A stretch of DNA of 6,744 nt from Nitrospirota bacterium. Its GTDB lineage: Bacteria; Nitrospirota; Thermodesulfovibrionia; UBA6902; DSMQ01. A program made the translations under genes and the position numbers. Below are positions 1 to 5,804 of this stretch, piece by piece. The stretch spans positions 1-6,744 of the forward strand of contig JACQZD010000155.1 of assembly GCA_016207865.1 (NCBI GenBank), in the 5' to 3' direction. The notes below the pieces were generated by a model. That model was not told the origin of the DNA. It saw nothing but the letters and a program-made list of their open reading frames with translations, and made no database searches. Every line of letters begins with the position of its first letter. Position 1 is the stretch's first letter.

Positions 1-1
1 G

Positions 2-649
2 CTGGAGTTTATGGATGCGGCATCATTACGGGCGGTGCGTAATTACCAGAAGGATTTTGATATGCCGGATATGGCCGGTTCAGGTTTGCTTATTGAACTG
101 GACGGCGAACCGGCCGACCTGACCAAACAGCGCAGTCAGACAGAGGAAATTATCAAAGGAAGTAATCCAATAATGATGATGCAGGCCGATAACAAAGACG
201 AGATAGACAAACTCTGGGCAATCCGCAAGGCGCTCTCGCCGGCCCTGTATTCTATCACGGACAAGAAAACCAGCGAAGACATCTGCCTGCCGCGCGATAA
301 AATCCTGCCCATCCTCGGTGTGCTCAAGACGATAGAAAACAAATACCATATCCCGGTGGCCACATTCGGGCATTTAGGCGACGGCAACCTGCACGTCAAT
401 TTCCTCGTATCTACCCCGGCGCACCAGGCCGAATTAGAGCCGGCCGTGGACGAACTATTCCGCTCGGTTATCGGGCTGGGCGGCGCGTTATCGGGCGAGC
501 ACGGGATTGGGCTGACCAAGTCCAAATACCTGCCGCTGGAGGTCGGACCGGTGGAGATGGCGCTGATGAATCAGGTCAAGACCGCCTTTGACCCCAAAGG
601 AATAATGAATCCGGGCAAGATATTCCCGCCGGGCAGGTCCGCTGATTGA
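2..649 (+). CDS. GlcD-family FAD-linked oxidase, C-terminal part (5' end outside window)
   Basis: This is the C-terminal part of an FAD-dependent 2-hydroxyacid dehydrogenase of the glycolate oxidase GlcD / D-lactate dehydrogenase family (FAD-oxidase C domain). These enzymes oxidise a 2-hydroxyacid to a 2-oxoacid and pass electrons through FAD. The frame is open to the left edge (Leu-Glu-Phe precede the Met at 11), so the FAD-binding domain lies upstream. Counting from that Met, seen motifs are TSEDICLPRDK near residue 88, FGHLGDGNLHVN with its active-site histidines (HLGDGNLH at 121-128), SGEHGIG, and the typical end DPKGIMNPGKIFP. About 215 of the usual 450-500 residues are visible. It is clearly GC-richer (about 57-63% in sampled lines) than the genes after it (about 42-50%), suggesting a different origin. 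The substrate cannot be told from this fragment. Confidence 0.9.
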   Translation: MEFMDAASLRAVRNYQKDFDMPDMAGSGLLIELDGEPADLTKQRSQTEEIIKGSNPIMMMQADNKDEIDKLWAIRKALSPALYSITDKKTSEDICLPRDKILPILGVLKTIENKYHIPVATFGHLGDGNLHVNFLVSTPAHQAELEPAVDELFRSVIGLGGALSGEHGIGLTKSKYLPLEVGPVEMALMNQVKTAFDPKGIMNPGKIFPPGRSAD

Positions 650-783
650 CAACAGACAGGCGTAATTGGTAAAATTTCCTGATTCCAATATCCTGATATC
701 CGAACCTCTGTCTATTCAAATCTGATAATTGCCGGAGAAATCAGGTTTATGTTTTAAGAATTTGACGCATAAAGGAGATTACA

Positions 784-1233
784 ATGAAGGTTATTTTAAA
801 AGAAGAAGTTAAAAGCCTCGGCGCCATAGGGAGCGTAATAAATGTGGCGGACGGATATGCGAGGAACTATCTGATTCCGCGGAATTTAGCCGCAGAGGCA
901 AGCACTAAAAACATCAAGCAGTTTGAACACGAGAAAAAAATAATCCTTGAACGCGCTAAAAAAGTAAAGGCAGACGCTCAAAACCTTGCAGGACAGCTTA
1001 CAGTATTAAGCGTTGTCATAGAGGCGCAGGCAGGCGAGGAAGACAAGCTGTTCGGCTCTGTTACGAGTATGGATATTGTTGAGGCTTTAGCAAAGCAGGG
1101 AGTGGCGGTTGACAAGCGCAAAATACACATAGAAGAACCCATAAAAAGACTCGGCACATTTACCGTATCGGTTAAACTTTATCCTGAAGTAACAGCAAGT
1201 ATAAGTGTGGAACTGAAAAAACAAGAGGCTTAA
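784..1233 (+). CDS. rplI: Large ribosomal subunit protein bL9
   Basis: Ribosomal protein bL9 binds 23S rRNA near the L1 stalk base and helps translational fidelity. The 149-residue length is normal. The N-terminal rRNA-binding domain is clear: MKVILKEEVKSLGAIGSVI, then the signature GYARNYLIPRNLA at about residues 24-36. A charged connecting helix follows (about 41-75), then the C-terminal domain from LFGSVTSMDIVEAL to VSVKLYPEVTASISVEL. The start is supported by AAAGGAG at 771-777, six bases before the ATG. It is followed by dnaB in the same direction, a common bacterial pairing, but rpsF, ssb and rpsR, which often precede it, are absent from the 134-base upstream gap. A weak TTGCCG-like -35 near 729 lacks a convincing -10, so I do not call a promoter. 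Confidence 0.98.
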   Translation: MKVILKEEVKSLGAIGSVINVADGYARNYLIPRNLAAEASTKNIKQFEHEKKIILERAKKVKADAQNLAGQLTVLSVVIEAQAGEEDKLFGSVTSMDIVEALAKQGVAVDKRKIHIEEPIKRLGTFTVSVKLYPEVTASISVELKKQEA

Positions 1234-1293
1234 GCTTATAGGTCACTGAGAATTATAAATTTCATCTGCAAATTAAGGAAAAATTTCTAAAAC

Positions 1294-1357
1294 AATCCGT
1301 GTTAATCTGTGTAATCTGTGGCTGAATTAAGTTTTAGTTTTTTCTGTGTTTTCTGTG
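1294..1357. repeat. Short tandem repeats (AATCTGTGT x3, TTTTCTGTG x2) before dnaB
   Basis: Three consecutive near-identical units, AATCCGTGTT, AATCTGTGT and AATCTGTGG, run from 1294 to 1321. After an 18-base AT-rich spacer, two perfect TTTTCTGTG units run from 1340 to 1357. All five share the core TCYGTG. They fill much of the 158-base rplI-dnaB gap, which has no ORF and no clear hairpin terminator. From memory, similar CCGTGTTAATCTGTG strings recur in intergenic DNA of many unrelated environmental genomes; their role is unknown. A regulatory role for dnaB is possible but not shown. Confidence 0.6.
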
Positions 1358-1391
1358 ATTTTAATTTTTTAACGTATCCCTTATTGCTAAT

Positions 1392-2735
1392 ATGAAAGAC
1401 CTTGACCTTGCAGTTGACCGCTTGCCGCCCCAGAATTTAGAGGCAGAACAATCTATCTTAGGCTCAATTCTGCTTGAAAACGAAGCAATAGCCATTGCCG
1501 TTGAAATCCTCTCGCCCAATGATTTCTACAGGGACGCGCACAGAAAAATATATCTTGGAATGCTGGAACTGTACAAAAAAAGCGAGCCCGTTGATTTAAT
1601 CACCCTTACGGAACAGCTCAGCAGGAGCGGACAGCTTGAAGAAATAGGCGGCGCTTCCTACCTGAGCGCGCTTGTTAATATGGTGCCCACCTCTGCAAAT
1701 ATTAAATACCATTCAAAAATTGTCAGGGAAAAAGCCGTACTCAGAAACCTCATCAGGACTGCCACGGAGATAATAACCCTGAGTTATGATGAAGGACTTG
1801 AGGTTAACCAGCTTTTAGATAAGGCTGAAGAAAAAATATTTAAGATATCCGAAAAGATTGTGGGAAGCACCGTTATCCATGTAAGCAGTGTTATTAAAGA
1901 TACCATAGATTTTGTTGACAAGCTTTACAATAAGAGAGAATTCATCACAGGGCTTTCAACCGGCTTCCATGACCTTGATATGCTCACCACGGGATTTCAT
2001 CCCGGAGAATTAATAGTGGTCGGCGCAAGACCCGGAATGGGTAAGACTGCCTTTTGCCTTAATATCGCCGCGCATGCAGGAATAGAAGGCAAACTCCCTG
2101 TGGCTCTCTTCAGCCTTGAAATGACAAGCGCCCAGATTGTCTTGAGGATGCTGTGCTCTGAGGCGGAGGTGGATTCAAAGAGTGTGCGCTCGGGTTATCA
2201 CACAAAAGAAGATTACAGAAAACTCGTTGCCGCCGCAGGCAAACTTGCCGAGGCTAAGATTTACATAGACGACACTTTTAATTCCGTGCTTGAGATGAGG
2301 GCCAAGTCGCGCAGGCTTAAAGCCGAACACGGGTTGGGGCTTATAATTATAGACTATCTTCAGCTCATGAGGGGTGAAGGCTCTTTTACCCAGAGGGAGC
2401 AGGCGATTTCTGAGATTTCACGCTCATTAAAGGCGCTGGCAAAAGATCTTTTGGTGCCTGTAATCGTAATAAGCCAGCTTAATAGGAGCTGTGAACAAAG
2501 AGATAATAAGCGCCCGATGCTTGCCGATTTAAGGGAGTCAGGCGCCATTGAGCAGGATGCGGATACAATTATGTTTTTGTACAGGGGCGATTATTATAAA
2601 GCAAAAGATGCTGAGGAAGGGGTTGCCGAGCTGAATGTGGCTAAGCAGAGAAACGGGCCTACCAGGGACATTAAACTTACCTTCCTTGATAAATTTACGA
2701 AGTTTAAAAATTATACAGACAGGGAAACCTTTTAA
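1392..2735 (+). CDS. dnaB: Replicative DNA helicase DnaB
   Basis: DnaB is the hexameric ATP-driven 5'-3' helicase that unwinds DNA at the fork and recruits primase. The 447 residues match the usual 440-470. The N-terminal domain begins with the family signature LPPQNLEAEQSILGSILL (residues 11-28). The RecA-like C-terminal domain has Walker A GARPGMGKT (211-219), Walker B LIIIDYLQ (317-324, Asp321), the SQLNR segment (361-365), and the arginine-finger region DLRESGAIEQDAD (379-391). No intein or frameshift is seen. The start is chosen because the family signature begins ten residues in. However, no Shine-Dalgarno sequence is present in the 15 bases before the ATG, unlike rplI. It probably shares a transcript with rplI and with the MEMO-family gene 37 bases downstream. 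Confidence 0.97.
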   Translation: MKDLDLAVDRLPPQNLEAEQSILGSILLENEAIAIAVEILSPNDFYRDAHRKIYLGMLELYKKSEPVDLITLTEQLSRSGQLEEIGGASYLSALVNMVPTSANIKYHSKIVREKAVLRNLIRTATEIITLSYDEGLEVNQLLDKAEEKIFKISEKIVGSTVIHVSSVIKDTIDFVDKLYNKREFITGLSTGFHDLDMLTTGFHPGELIVVGARPGMGKTAFCLNIAAHAGIEGKLPVALFSLEMTSAQIVLRMLCSEAEVDSKSVRSGYHTKEDYRKLVAAAGKLAEAKIYIDDTFNSVLEMRAKSRRLKAEHGLGLIIIDYLQLMRGEGSFTQREQAISEISRSLKALAKDLLVPVIVISQLNRSCEQRDNKRPMLADLRESGAIEQDADTIMFLYRGDYYKAKDAEEGVAELNVAKQRNGPTRDIKLTFLDKFTKFKNYTDRETF

Positions 2736-2737
2736 TT

Positions 2738-2762
2738 CCCCTCAAGCAAGAGGGGGCAGGGG
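2738..2762 (+). repeat. Perfect 6-bp hairpin plus G-rich tail between dnaB and the MEMO gene
   Basis: CCCCTC (2738-2743) pairs perfectly with GAGGGG (2750-2755) around a six-base loop, starting two bases after the dnaB stop. The following G-rich tail GGCAGGGG (to 2762) ends ten bases before the next ATG and may act as its ribosome binding site. There is no T-run, so an intrinsic terminator is unlikely. The hairpin-plus-AGGGGTGTG form resembles recurring intergenic repeats I recall from environmental genomes; only one copy is in this window. Confidence 0.5.
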
Positions 2763-2772
2763 TGTGTTTTAA

Positions 2773-3573
2773 ATGATACGCAGGCCGGCAGTGGCAGGAC
2801 AGTTTTATCAGGGCTCTTCCGCAGGACTTTTAAAAGAAGTCCAGCGATATATTGAGTCTGCCGCCAAAGAGAAAGTTATGGGCATTATATCCCCGCATGC
2901 GGGGCTTATGTATTCAGGCAGTGTTGCCGGCGCTGTTTATTCAAGGATTGAAATTCCCCATACTTTTATACTTATCGGACCTAACCATACGGGATTAGGC
3001 AAGCCCGTATCTATAATGTCGGACGGGGAATGGGAGGTTCCGACAGGCGCGCTGAAGATTGATAAAGAGCTTGCAAAAAGAATCATGCAGGGCTCTTCTC
3101 TGATTCAGGAAGACAGCGCGGCGCATTTAATGGAGCATTCGCTTGAGGTGCAGCTGCCGTTTATACTGCATTTTTCATCTGAGGTATTGATTGTGCCTGT
3201 TACAATGATGGCATATTCATTGGATGTATGCAGGGCCGTCGGTCTGGCTCTGGCAGACGCAGTTCAGGATACAAAATATTCTGTCACAATTGTTGCAAGC
3301 TCTGACATGAGCCATTATGAGCCGGATTCTGCGGCAAGGGCTAAAGATAAAAAAGCTATTAATGAGATACTGGATATTGACCCTGAAGGTTTGCATAAAA
3401 CCGTCACCATGGGAAACATCAGCATGTGCGGAATTGCCCCTGCAACCGCAATGCTCTTTGCGGTTAAGAAACTGGGCGCAAAAAAGGCGTCGCTTGTTAA
3501 GTATATGACCTCAGGCGACGCCGGCGGCGATTATTCTTCTGTTGTCGGATACGCGGGAATAGTTATAAAATAA
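2773..3573 (+). CDS. amrB: AmmeMemoRadiSam system protein B (MEMO1 family)
   Basis: This belongs to the MEMO family, related to human MEMO1 and to extradiol-dioxygenase/LigB-fold proteins; the bacterial reaction is not established. The 266 residues are full length. Seen motifs: PAVAGQFY (5-12), SPHAGLMYSG (40-49, His42), LIGPNHTG (67-74, His72), HSLEVQLPFI, SSDMSHYE (Asp178, His181) and MCGIAPATA (Cys219). His42, His72 and Cys219 correspond to the metal-binding His49, His81 and Cys244 of human MEMO1, so the metal site looks intact. In many genomes it sits with an AMMECR1-like gene and a radical SAM gene; neither is in this window. It follows dnaB by 37 bases, probably on the same transcript. 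A weak AGGGG (2758-2762) precedes the ATG. Family assignment is firm; function is unknown. Confidence 0.92.
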   Translation: MIRRPAVAGQFYQGSSAGLLKEVQRYIESAAKEKVMGIISPHAGLMYSGSVAGAVYSRIEIPHTFILIGPNHTGLGKPVSIMSDGEWEVPTGALKIDKELAKRIMQGSSLIQEDSAAHLMEHSLEVQLPFILHFSSEVLIVPVTMMAYSLDVCRAVGLALADAVQDTKYSVTIVASSDMSHYEPDSAARAKDKKAINEILDIDPEGLHKTVTMGNISMCGIAPATAMLFAVKKLGAKKASLVKYMTSGDAGGDYSSVVGYAGIVIK

Positions 3574-3587
3574 CTGCTTTATATGTT

Positions 3588-3612
3588 GTCATTCTCGCGA
3601 AAGCGGGAATCC
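3588..3612 (+). repeat. Single REP-like hairpin
   Basis: ATTCTCGC (3591-3598) and GCGGGAAT (3603-3610) form an eight-pair stem, with one G-T pair, around a GAAA tetraloop. It is flanked by GTC on the left and CC on the right. The same GTC...CC flanks surround the first hairpin of the REPIN-like unit at 3818, so both belong to one repeat family. It lies 15 bases after the MEMO-family stop codon. Confidence 0.75.
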
Positions 3613-3644
3613 AGGAAAACGACTTTAGGTGTGTGTTTCATGAT

Positions 3645-3790
3645 AGGGCATATATATCTTCAAAACTTTAAGAATGCAATATTATTATCTGTCATGCTGC
3701 AAAAAGTTTTAAGTATTTGCCCTGAACTATTTGTAAGAGGCAGCATGACTTTAAGGTGTTGCCCTTAATGTTTTTCAGACACATATGCCT
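3645..3790 (-). repeat. MITE-like dispersed repeat, copy 1 (inverted orientation)
   Basis: This is a full copy of an element found three times here, inverted relative to copies 2 and 3. Read on the minus strand it starts AGGCATATGTGTCTGAAAAA, continues through CAACACCTTAAAGTCATGCT, then CAGGGCAAATACTTAAA and TTTTTGCAGCATGACAGATA, and ends ATATATGCCCT. These blocks match copy 2 almost base for base. Inner arms GTCATGCTGC and GCAGCATGAC are perfect inverted repeats, and the outer ends are also inverted (AGGCAT-type), so the unit could fold into one long hairpin. No transposase is encoded, and no target duplication is obvious. Confidence 0.85.
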
Positions 3791-3817
3791 TATATTAAGG
3801 GTTGTGCTTCTTTAGCC

Positions 3818-3872
3818 GTCATTCCCGCTTGTCGGGAATCCTTCAGAAAGATTCTGGACAAGCCAGAATGAC
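3818..3872 (+). repeat. REPIN-like double hairpin with compensatory changes
   Basis: Two REP-like hairpins face each other. Stem A is ATTCCCG/CGGGAAT with loop CTTGT (3821-3839). Stem B is ATTCTGG/CCAGAAT with loop ACAAG (3851-3869). Outer ends GTCATTC (3818-3824) and GAATGAC (3866-3872) are also complementary, and the two loops are complementary to each other. Aligning arm 1 with the reverse complement of arm 2 over 24 bases leaves five differences; four of them form two compensatory pairs inside the stems (C-G to T-A, and C-G to G-C). This is the layout of REP doublets mobilised by RAYT enzymes in other bacteria, but no such gene is present here. Confidence 0.8.
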
Positions 3873-3884
3873 AGAAACAAGGAA

Positions 3885-3917
3885 ACCCCACAGTCCCGAA
3901 GGCTTTCGGGATGGGGT
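3885..3917 (+). repeat. Nested hairpin upstream of the YkgJ-type gene
   Basis: An outer stem ACCCCA (3885-3890) / TGGGGT (3912-3917) encloses an inner stem TCCCGAA (3894-3900) / TTCGGGA (3905-3911) with loop GGCT, and a three-base CAG bulge on the left side. It ends 24 bases before the AGGAG of the next gene. It lacks a T-run. It may be another repeat family member or a leader structure; nothing in the window decides between these. Confidence 0.6.
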
Positions 3918-3941
3918 ATTAAAAACTAACTAATAAAAATC

Positions 3942-3946
3942 AGGAG
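3942..3946 (+). promoter_or_regulatory. Ribosome binding site that fixes the YkgJ-type start
   Basis: AGGAG lies seven bases before the ATG at 3954, an ideal distance. A TTG at 3948 in the same frame is only one base from it and cannot be the start. The annotated start is therefore 3954. Confidence 0.85.
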
Positions 3947-3953
3947 ATTGACA

Positions 3954-4751
3954 ATGCCGAATATGGATGTAGTAACACCGACAAAGCTGGACCTGAATGC
4001 TAAGTTCAAATTCAGATGCCATAAAGGAATCCGGTGCTTTACCAAATGCTGCAGCAACATAGAAATTTTTCTCATGCCGTATGACATACTAAGGCTGAAA
4101 AACAGGCTAAAAATATCTTCAGGACATTTCCTGTCAAAATACACCTATATGAAAATTGACGATAAATCCTCGCATCCTCATGTAATGCTGAAGATGTCGG
4201 ATGATAAGGAGAGAAAATGCCCCTTTGTCACGCCTGAAGGCTGTACAATCTATACGGACCGGCCTGCGGGCTGCCGTTACTATCCGATAGGGCAGGGCAC
4301 ATTAAAAGTCGCGGGCAAAGACGGGCCGGAGGATGAAGAATTTTATTTTTTCATTAATGAGCCTCATTGTTTAGGCTTAGAGGAAAACAAAAGCTGGACC
4401 ATTGAATCATGGCGGATAGATCAGGAGGTTCAGCTGTATGATGAGATGAACAGGGACTGGAAGGCGATACAGCTGAGAAGAAATTTGCTGGGACAGCCCG
4501 AGCCTGATGAAAAAAAACTGCAACAGTTCTACATGGCAAGCTATGATATGGACAACTTCAGGAAATTCATTTTTGACAGCAGGTTCCTTGAAGTATTTGA
4601 CCTAAAAGAAGAAGAAATAGAAAAAATCAGGACAGACGAGATAGAACTGATGAAATTCGGATTCAGGTATATTAAATATGTTATGATGCTGGACCAGTCT
4701 TTAAAAATCAAAGACAGCGTGCTTCAGGAGAGGGCAAAAAAGAAAGATTAG
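3954..4751 (+). CDS. YkgJ-type cysteine cluster protein
   Basis: The 265 residues carry the putative zinc/iron-chelating cysteine cluster domain (CxxCxxCC, YkgJ type). Eight cysteines are seen: Cys22, Cys28, Cys32 and Cys33 (C-x5-C-x3-CC), then Cys89 (CPF), Cys97 (GCTIYTDRP), Cys107 (GCRYYP) and Cys139 (EPHCLG). The CPF...GCxIYxxRPxxCRxYP block is typical of the family. The C-terminal half (about 145-265) is charged, probably helical and rich in Lys and Glu, with no recognised domain. No signal peptide or membrane segment is visible, so it should be cytoplasmic. Family members are thought to bind metal; their biochemical role is unknown. It stands alone behind a repeat-filled gap. Its stop codon overlaps by four bases the convergent dehydrogenase ORF, so the two transcripts' 3' ends may interfere. 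Confidence 0.88.
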   Translation: MPNMDVVTPTKLDLNAKFKFRCHKGIRCFTKCCSNIEIFLMPYDILRLKNRLKISSGHFLSKYTYMKIDDKSSHPHVMLKMSDDKERKCPFVTPEGCTIYTDRPAGCRYYPIGQGTLKVAGKDGPEDEEFYFFINEPHCLGLEENKSWTIESWRIDQEVQLYDEMNRDWKAIQLRRNLLGQPEPDEKKLQQFYMASYDMDNFRKFIFDSRFLEVFDLKEEEIEKIRTDEIELMKFGFRYIKYVMMLDQSLKIKDSVLQERAKKKD

Positions 4752-5602
4752 CCTTTCGGCTCATCAGGAACCATCACAACCTTCAGGGAGCGTTTCCCCT
4801 CGGAAACGAGTTTAAATCCCTCCTGTATCTCTGAAAAGGGCAGTTTGTGAGTTATCATCTTTCTGATGTTAATCTTATTGCCGCCGATTAACTGCATTGC
4901 ATCACGGAGGTCCTCGGGCGCGGCGCCGTATGAAAATGACACGGTCATCTCATCCCTCCAGAATCGCACAGAGGGCAGGGCAATATCTTCGCCCGGCACG
5001 GCGAAAAAGATTATCGTGCCTTTCCTGTCAACGGAGTTGAGCGCGTCGTTGACAGCCTCTTTTGCGCCGGCGCAGACAATAACAACATCCGCCAGATTGC
5101 CGTTGTTCATTTTTTTTAATTCATCCGCAGAATACTGGCAGTCCCTGACGGCATAATCAGCGCCGAATTCAACTGCCTTGTTCAGCCTGTATTCGTTCAC
5201 ATCCGTGGAAATTACCGCTGCGCCCTTGAATTTTGCGAGCTGGACATGTAAAAGACCGGAAATGCCCGAGCCGAGAATAAGTACCGTGTGCGTCTTATCA
5301 ATATTAACTGCCTTCTGCCCCCGAAGCACGCATCCTAACGGCTCAATCATTGTTGCGTCTTCATAAGTCATGCCTTCAGGCAGGATTAAGGTCCCGTATT
5401 TTACATTCACCTCAGGGACCCTGATAAATTCTGAAAACCCTCCGGGGTCATAGTTGCCTGTATGCAGTGCTTCGCATGCGGTGTGGTTTCCGCTTTTACA
5501 GTAGCGGCAGTTGTAGCAGGGCACATGATGTGATACAAATACCCTGTCGCCTTTTTTGAATTTTTCAACTCCCGCGCCTGCCTCTACAATCTCTCCCGCC
5601 AT
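4748..5602 (-). CDS. Zinc-dependent medium-chain dehydrogenase, 5'-truncated (probable pseudogene)
   Basis: This is a medium-chain zinc dehydrogenase (sorbitol/threonine dehydrogenase-like) that would oxidise an alcohol or polyol with NAD. From the Met at 5602, the structural-zinc cysteines are Cys29, Cys32, Cys35 and Cys43. PEGMTYEDATMIEPLGCVLRG follows, with Glu87 a likely catalytic-zinc ligand. The Rossmann motif GSGISG is at 111-116, and Asp134 at the end of the next strand favours NAD. The 284 residues fall about 55-60 short of the usual 340-350. The missing part is the N-terminal segment with the catalytic-zinc Cys; the GHE motif is encoded just upstream of this Met but outside the ORF. 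No Shine-Dalgarno precedes the ATG. The repeat at 5644 marks the break. Any product would lack a complete catalytic zinc site. Confidence 0.85.
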   Translation of the reverse strand: MAGEIVEAGAGVEKFKKGDRVFVSHHVPCYNCRYCKSGNHTACEALHTGNYDPGGFSEFIRVPEVNVKYGTLILPEGMTYEDATMIEPLGCVLRGQKAVNIDKTHTVLILGSGISGLLHVQLAKFKGAAVISTDVNEYRLNKAVEFGADYAVRDCQYSADELKKMNNGNLADVVIVCAGAKEAVNDALNSVDRKGTIIFFAVPGEDIALPSVRFWRDEMTVSFSYGAAPEDLRDAMQLIGGNKINIRKMITHKLPFSEIQEGFKLVSEGKRSLKVVMVPDEPKG

Positions 5603-5643
5603 CTCATGTCCCAGTATGCGCGGGGCTTTTTTTATCCTGTACC
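5603..5643 (-). pseudogene. In-frame remnant of the dehydrogenase N-terminal domain
   Basis: Reading in the dehydrogenase frame upstream of its first ATG gives WYRIKKAPRILGHE, which joins directly to MAGEIVEAG. This is genuine family sequence, including the GHE that binds catalytic zinc, but no ATG, GTG or TTG start lies in it. Homology stops at the Trp codon (5642-5644). Beyond it the frame runs into the repeat and meets a TAA at 5666-5668. Only 18 bases separate the far end of the repeat from the lsrF stop codon, too few to hold the missing N-terminus. Confidence 0.8.
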
Positions 5644-5786
5644 AGGCATCTGTGCCCGAAAAACTTTAAGGCAACACCTTAAAGTCATGCTGCCTTTTGT
5701 GGTTCAGGGCAAATACTTAAAGCTTTTTGCAGCATGACAGATAATAAATATGTTGCGTTCTTAAAGTGTTGAGGGCATGTATGCCT
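5644..5786 (+). repeat. MITE-like dispersed repeat, copy 2 (within the dehydrogenase 5' end)
   Basis: A complete 143-base copy with exact inverted ends AGGCAT...ATGCCT. The left arm of about 55 bases pairs imperfectly with the right arm: AGGCATCTGTGCCC versus AGGCATACATGCCC, then CAACAC and GTCATGCTGC in both. The loop is about 30 bases and contains CAGGGCAAATACTTAAA. Its first 50 bases match copy 3 at 46 positions by hand count. It separates the truncated dehydrogenase from lsrF. No flanking target duplication is evident, and the dehydrogenase bases that should lie on the far side are missing, so insertion was accompanied or followed by a deletion. Confidence 0.88.
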
Positions 5787-5804
5787 TCGCTTATAACATA
5801 CCCG

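Larger units (their letters stand above)
3574..3953. other. Gene-free 380-base gap packed with inverted repeats
   Basis: No credible gene lies between the MEMO-family stop and the YkgJ-type start. The gap holds four separate structures: a single REP-like hairpin (3588-3612), a full copy of the 145-base MITE-like element (3645-3790), a REPIN-like double hairpin (3818-3872), and a nested hairpin (3885-3917) just before the next ribosome binding site. A further 8-base inverted pair, CCCTTAAT (3762-3769) and ATTAAGGG (3794-3801), straddles the right end of the MITE-like copy. None of these hairpins is followed by a T-run, so no intrinsic terminator can be called. Confidence 0.8.

Noticed and set aside
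80..688. Minus-strand ORFs (66-129 residues) opposite the GlcD-type fragment
   Set aside because: They result from high GC on the opposite strand of a clear coding frame; none has a recognisable product.
3583..3768. 61-residue plus-strand ORF beginning MLSFSRKRESRKT
   Set aside because: Its start is the translation of the REP-like hairpin and the rest runs through copy 1 of the MITE-like element; no ribosome binding site and no protein-like pattern.
3818..3917. Intrinsic terminators in the 3574-3953 gap
   Set aside because: The hairpins are strong but none is followed by a T-run, and they match repeat families better.
3948..3953. TTG at 3948 as start of the YkgJ-type gene
   Set aside because: The AGGAG is only one base away; the ATG at 3954 has correct spacing.
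4866..5366. Plus-strand ORFs opposite the dehydrogenase
   Set aside because: Antisense shadows of the conserved dehydrogenase frame.
5644..5659. An apparent GTDA just before WYR that resembles the CGTD catalytic-zinc motif of the dehydrogenase
   Set aside because: These bases are the end of the repeat and match the other two copies, the residue before GTD is Ser rather than Cys, and a stop follows three codons further upstream. The resemblance is most likely chance.
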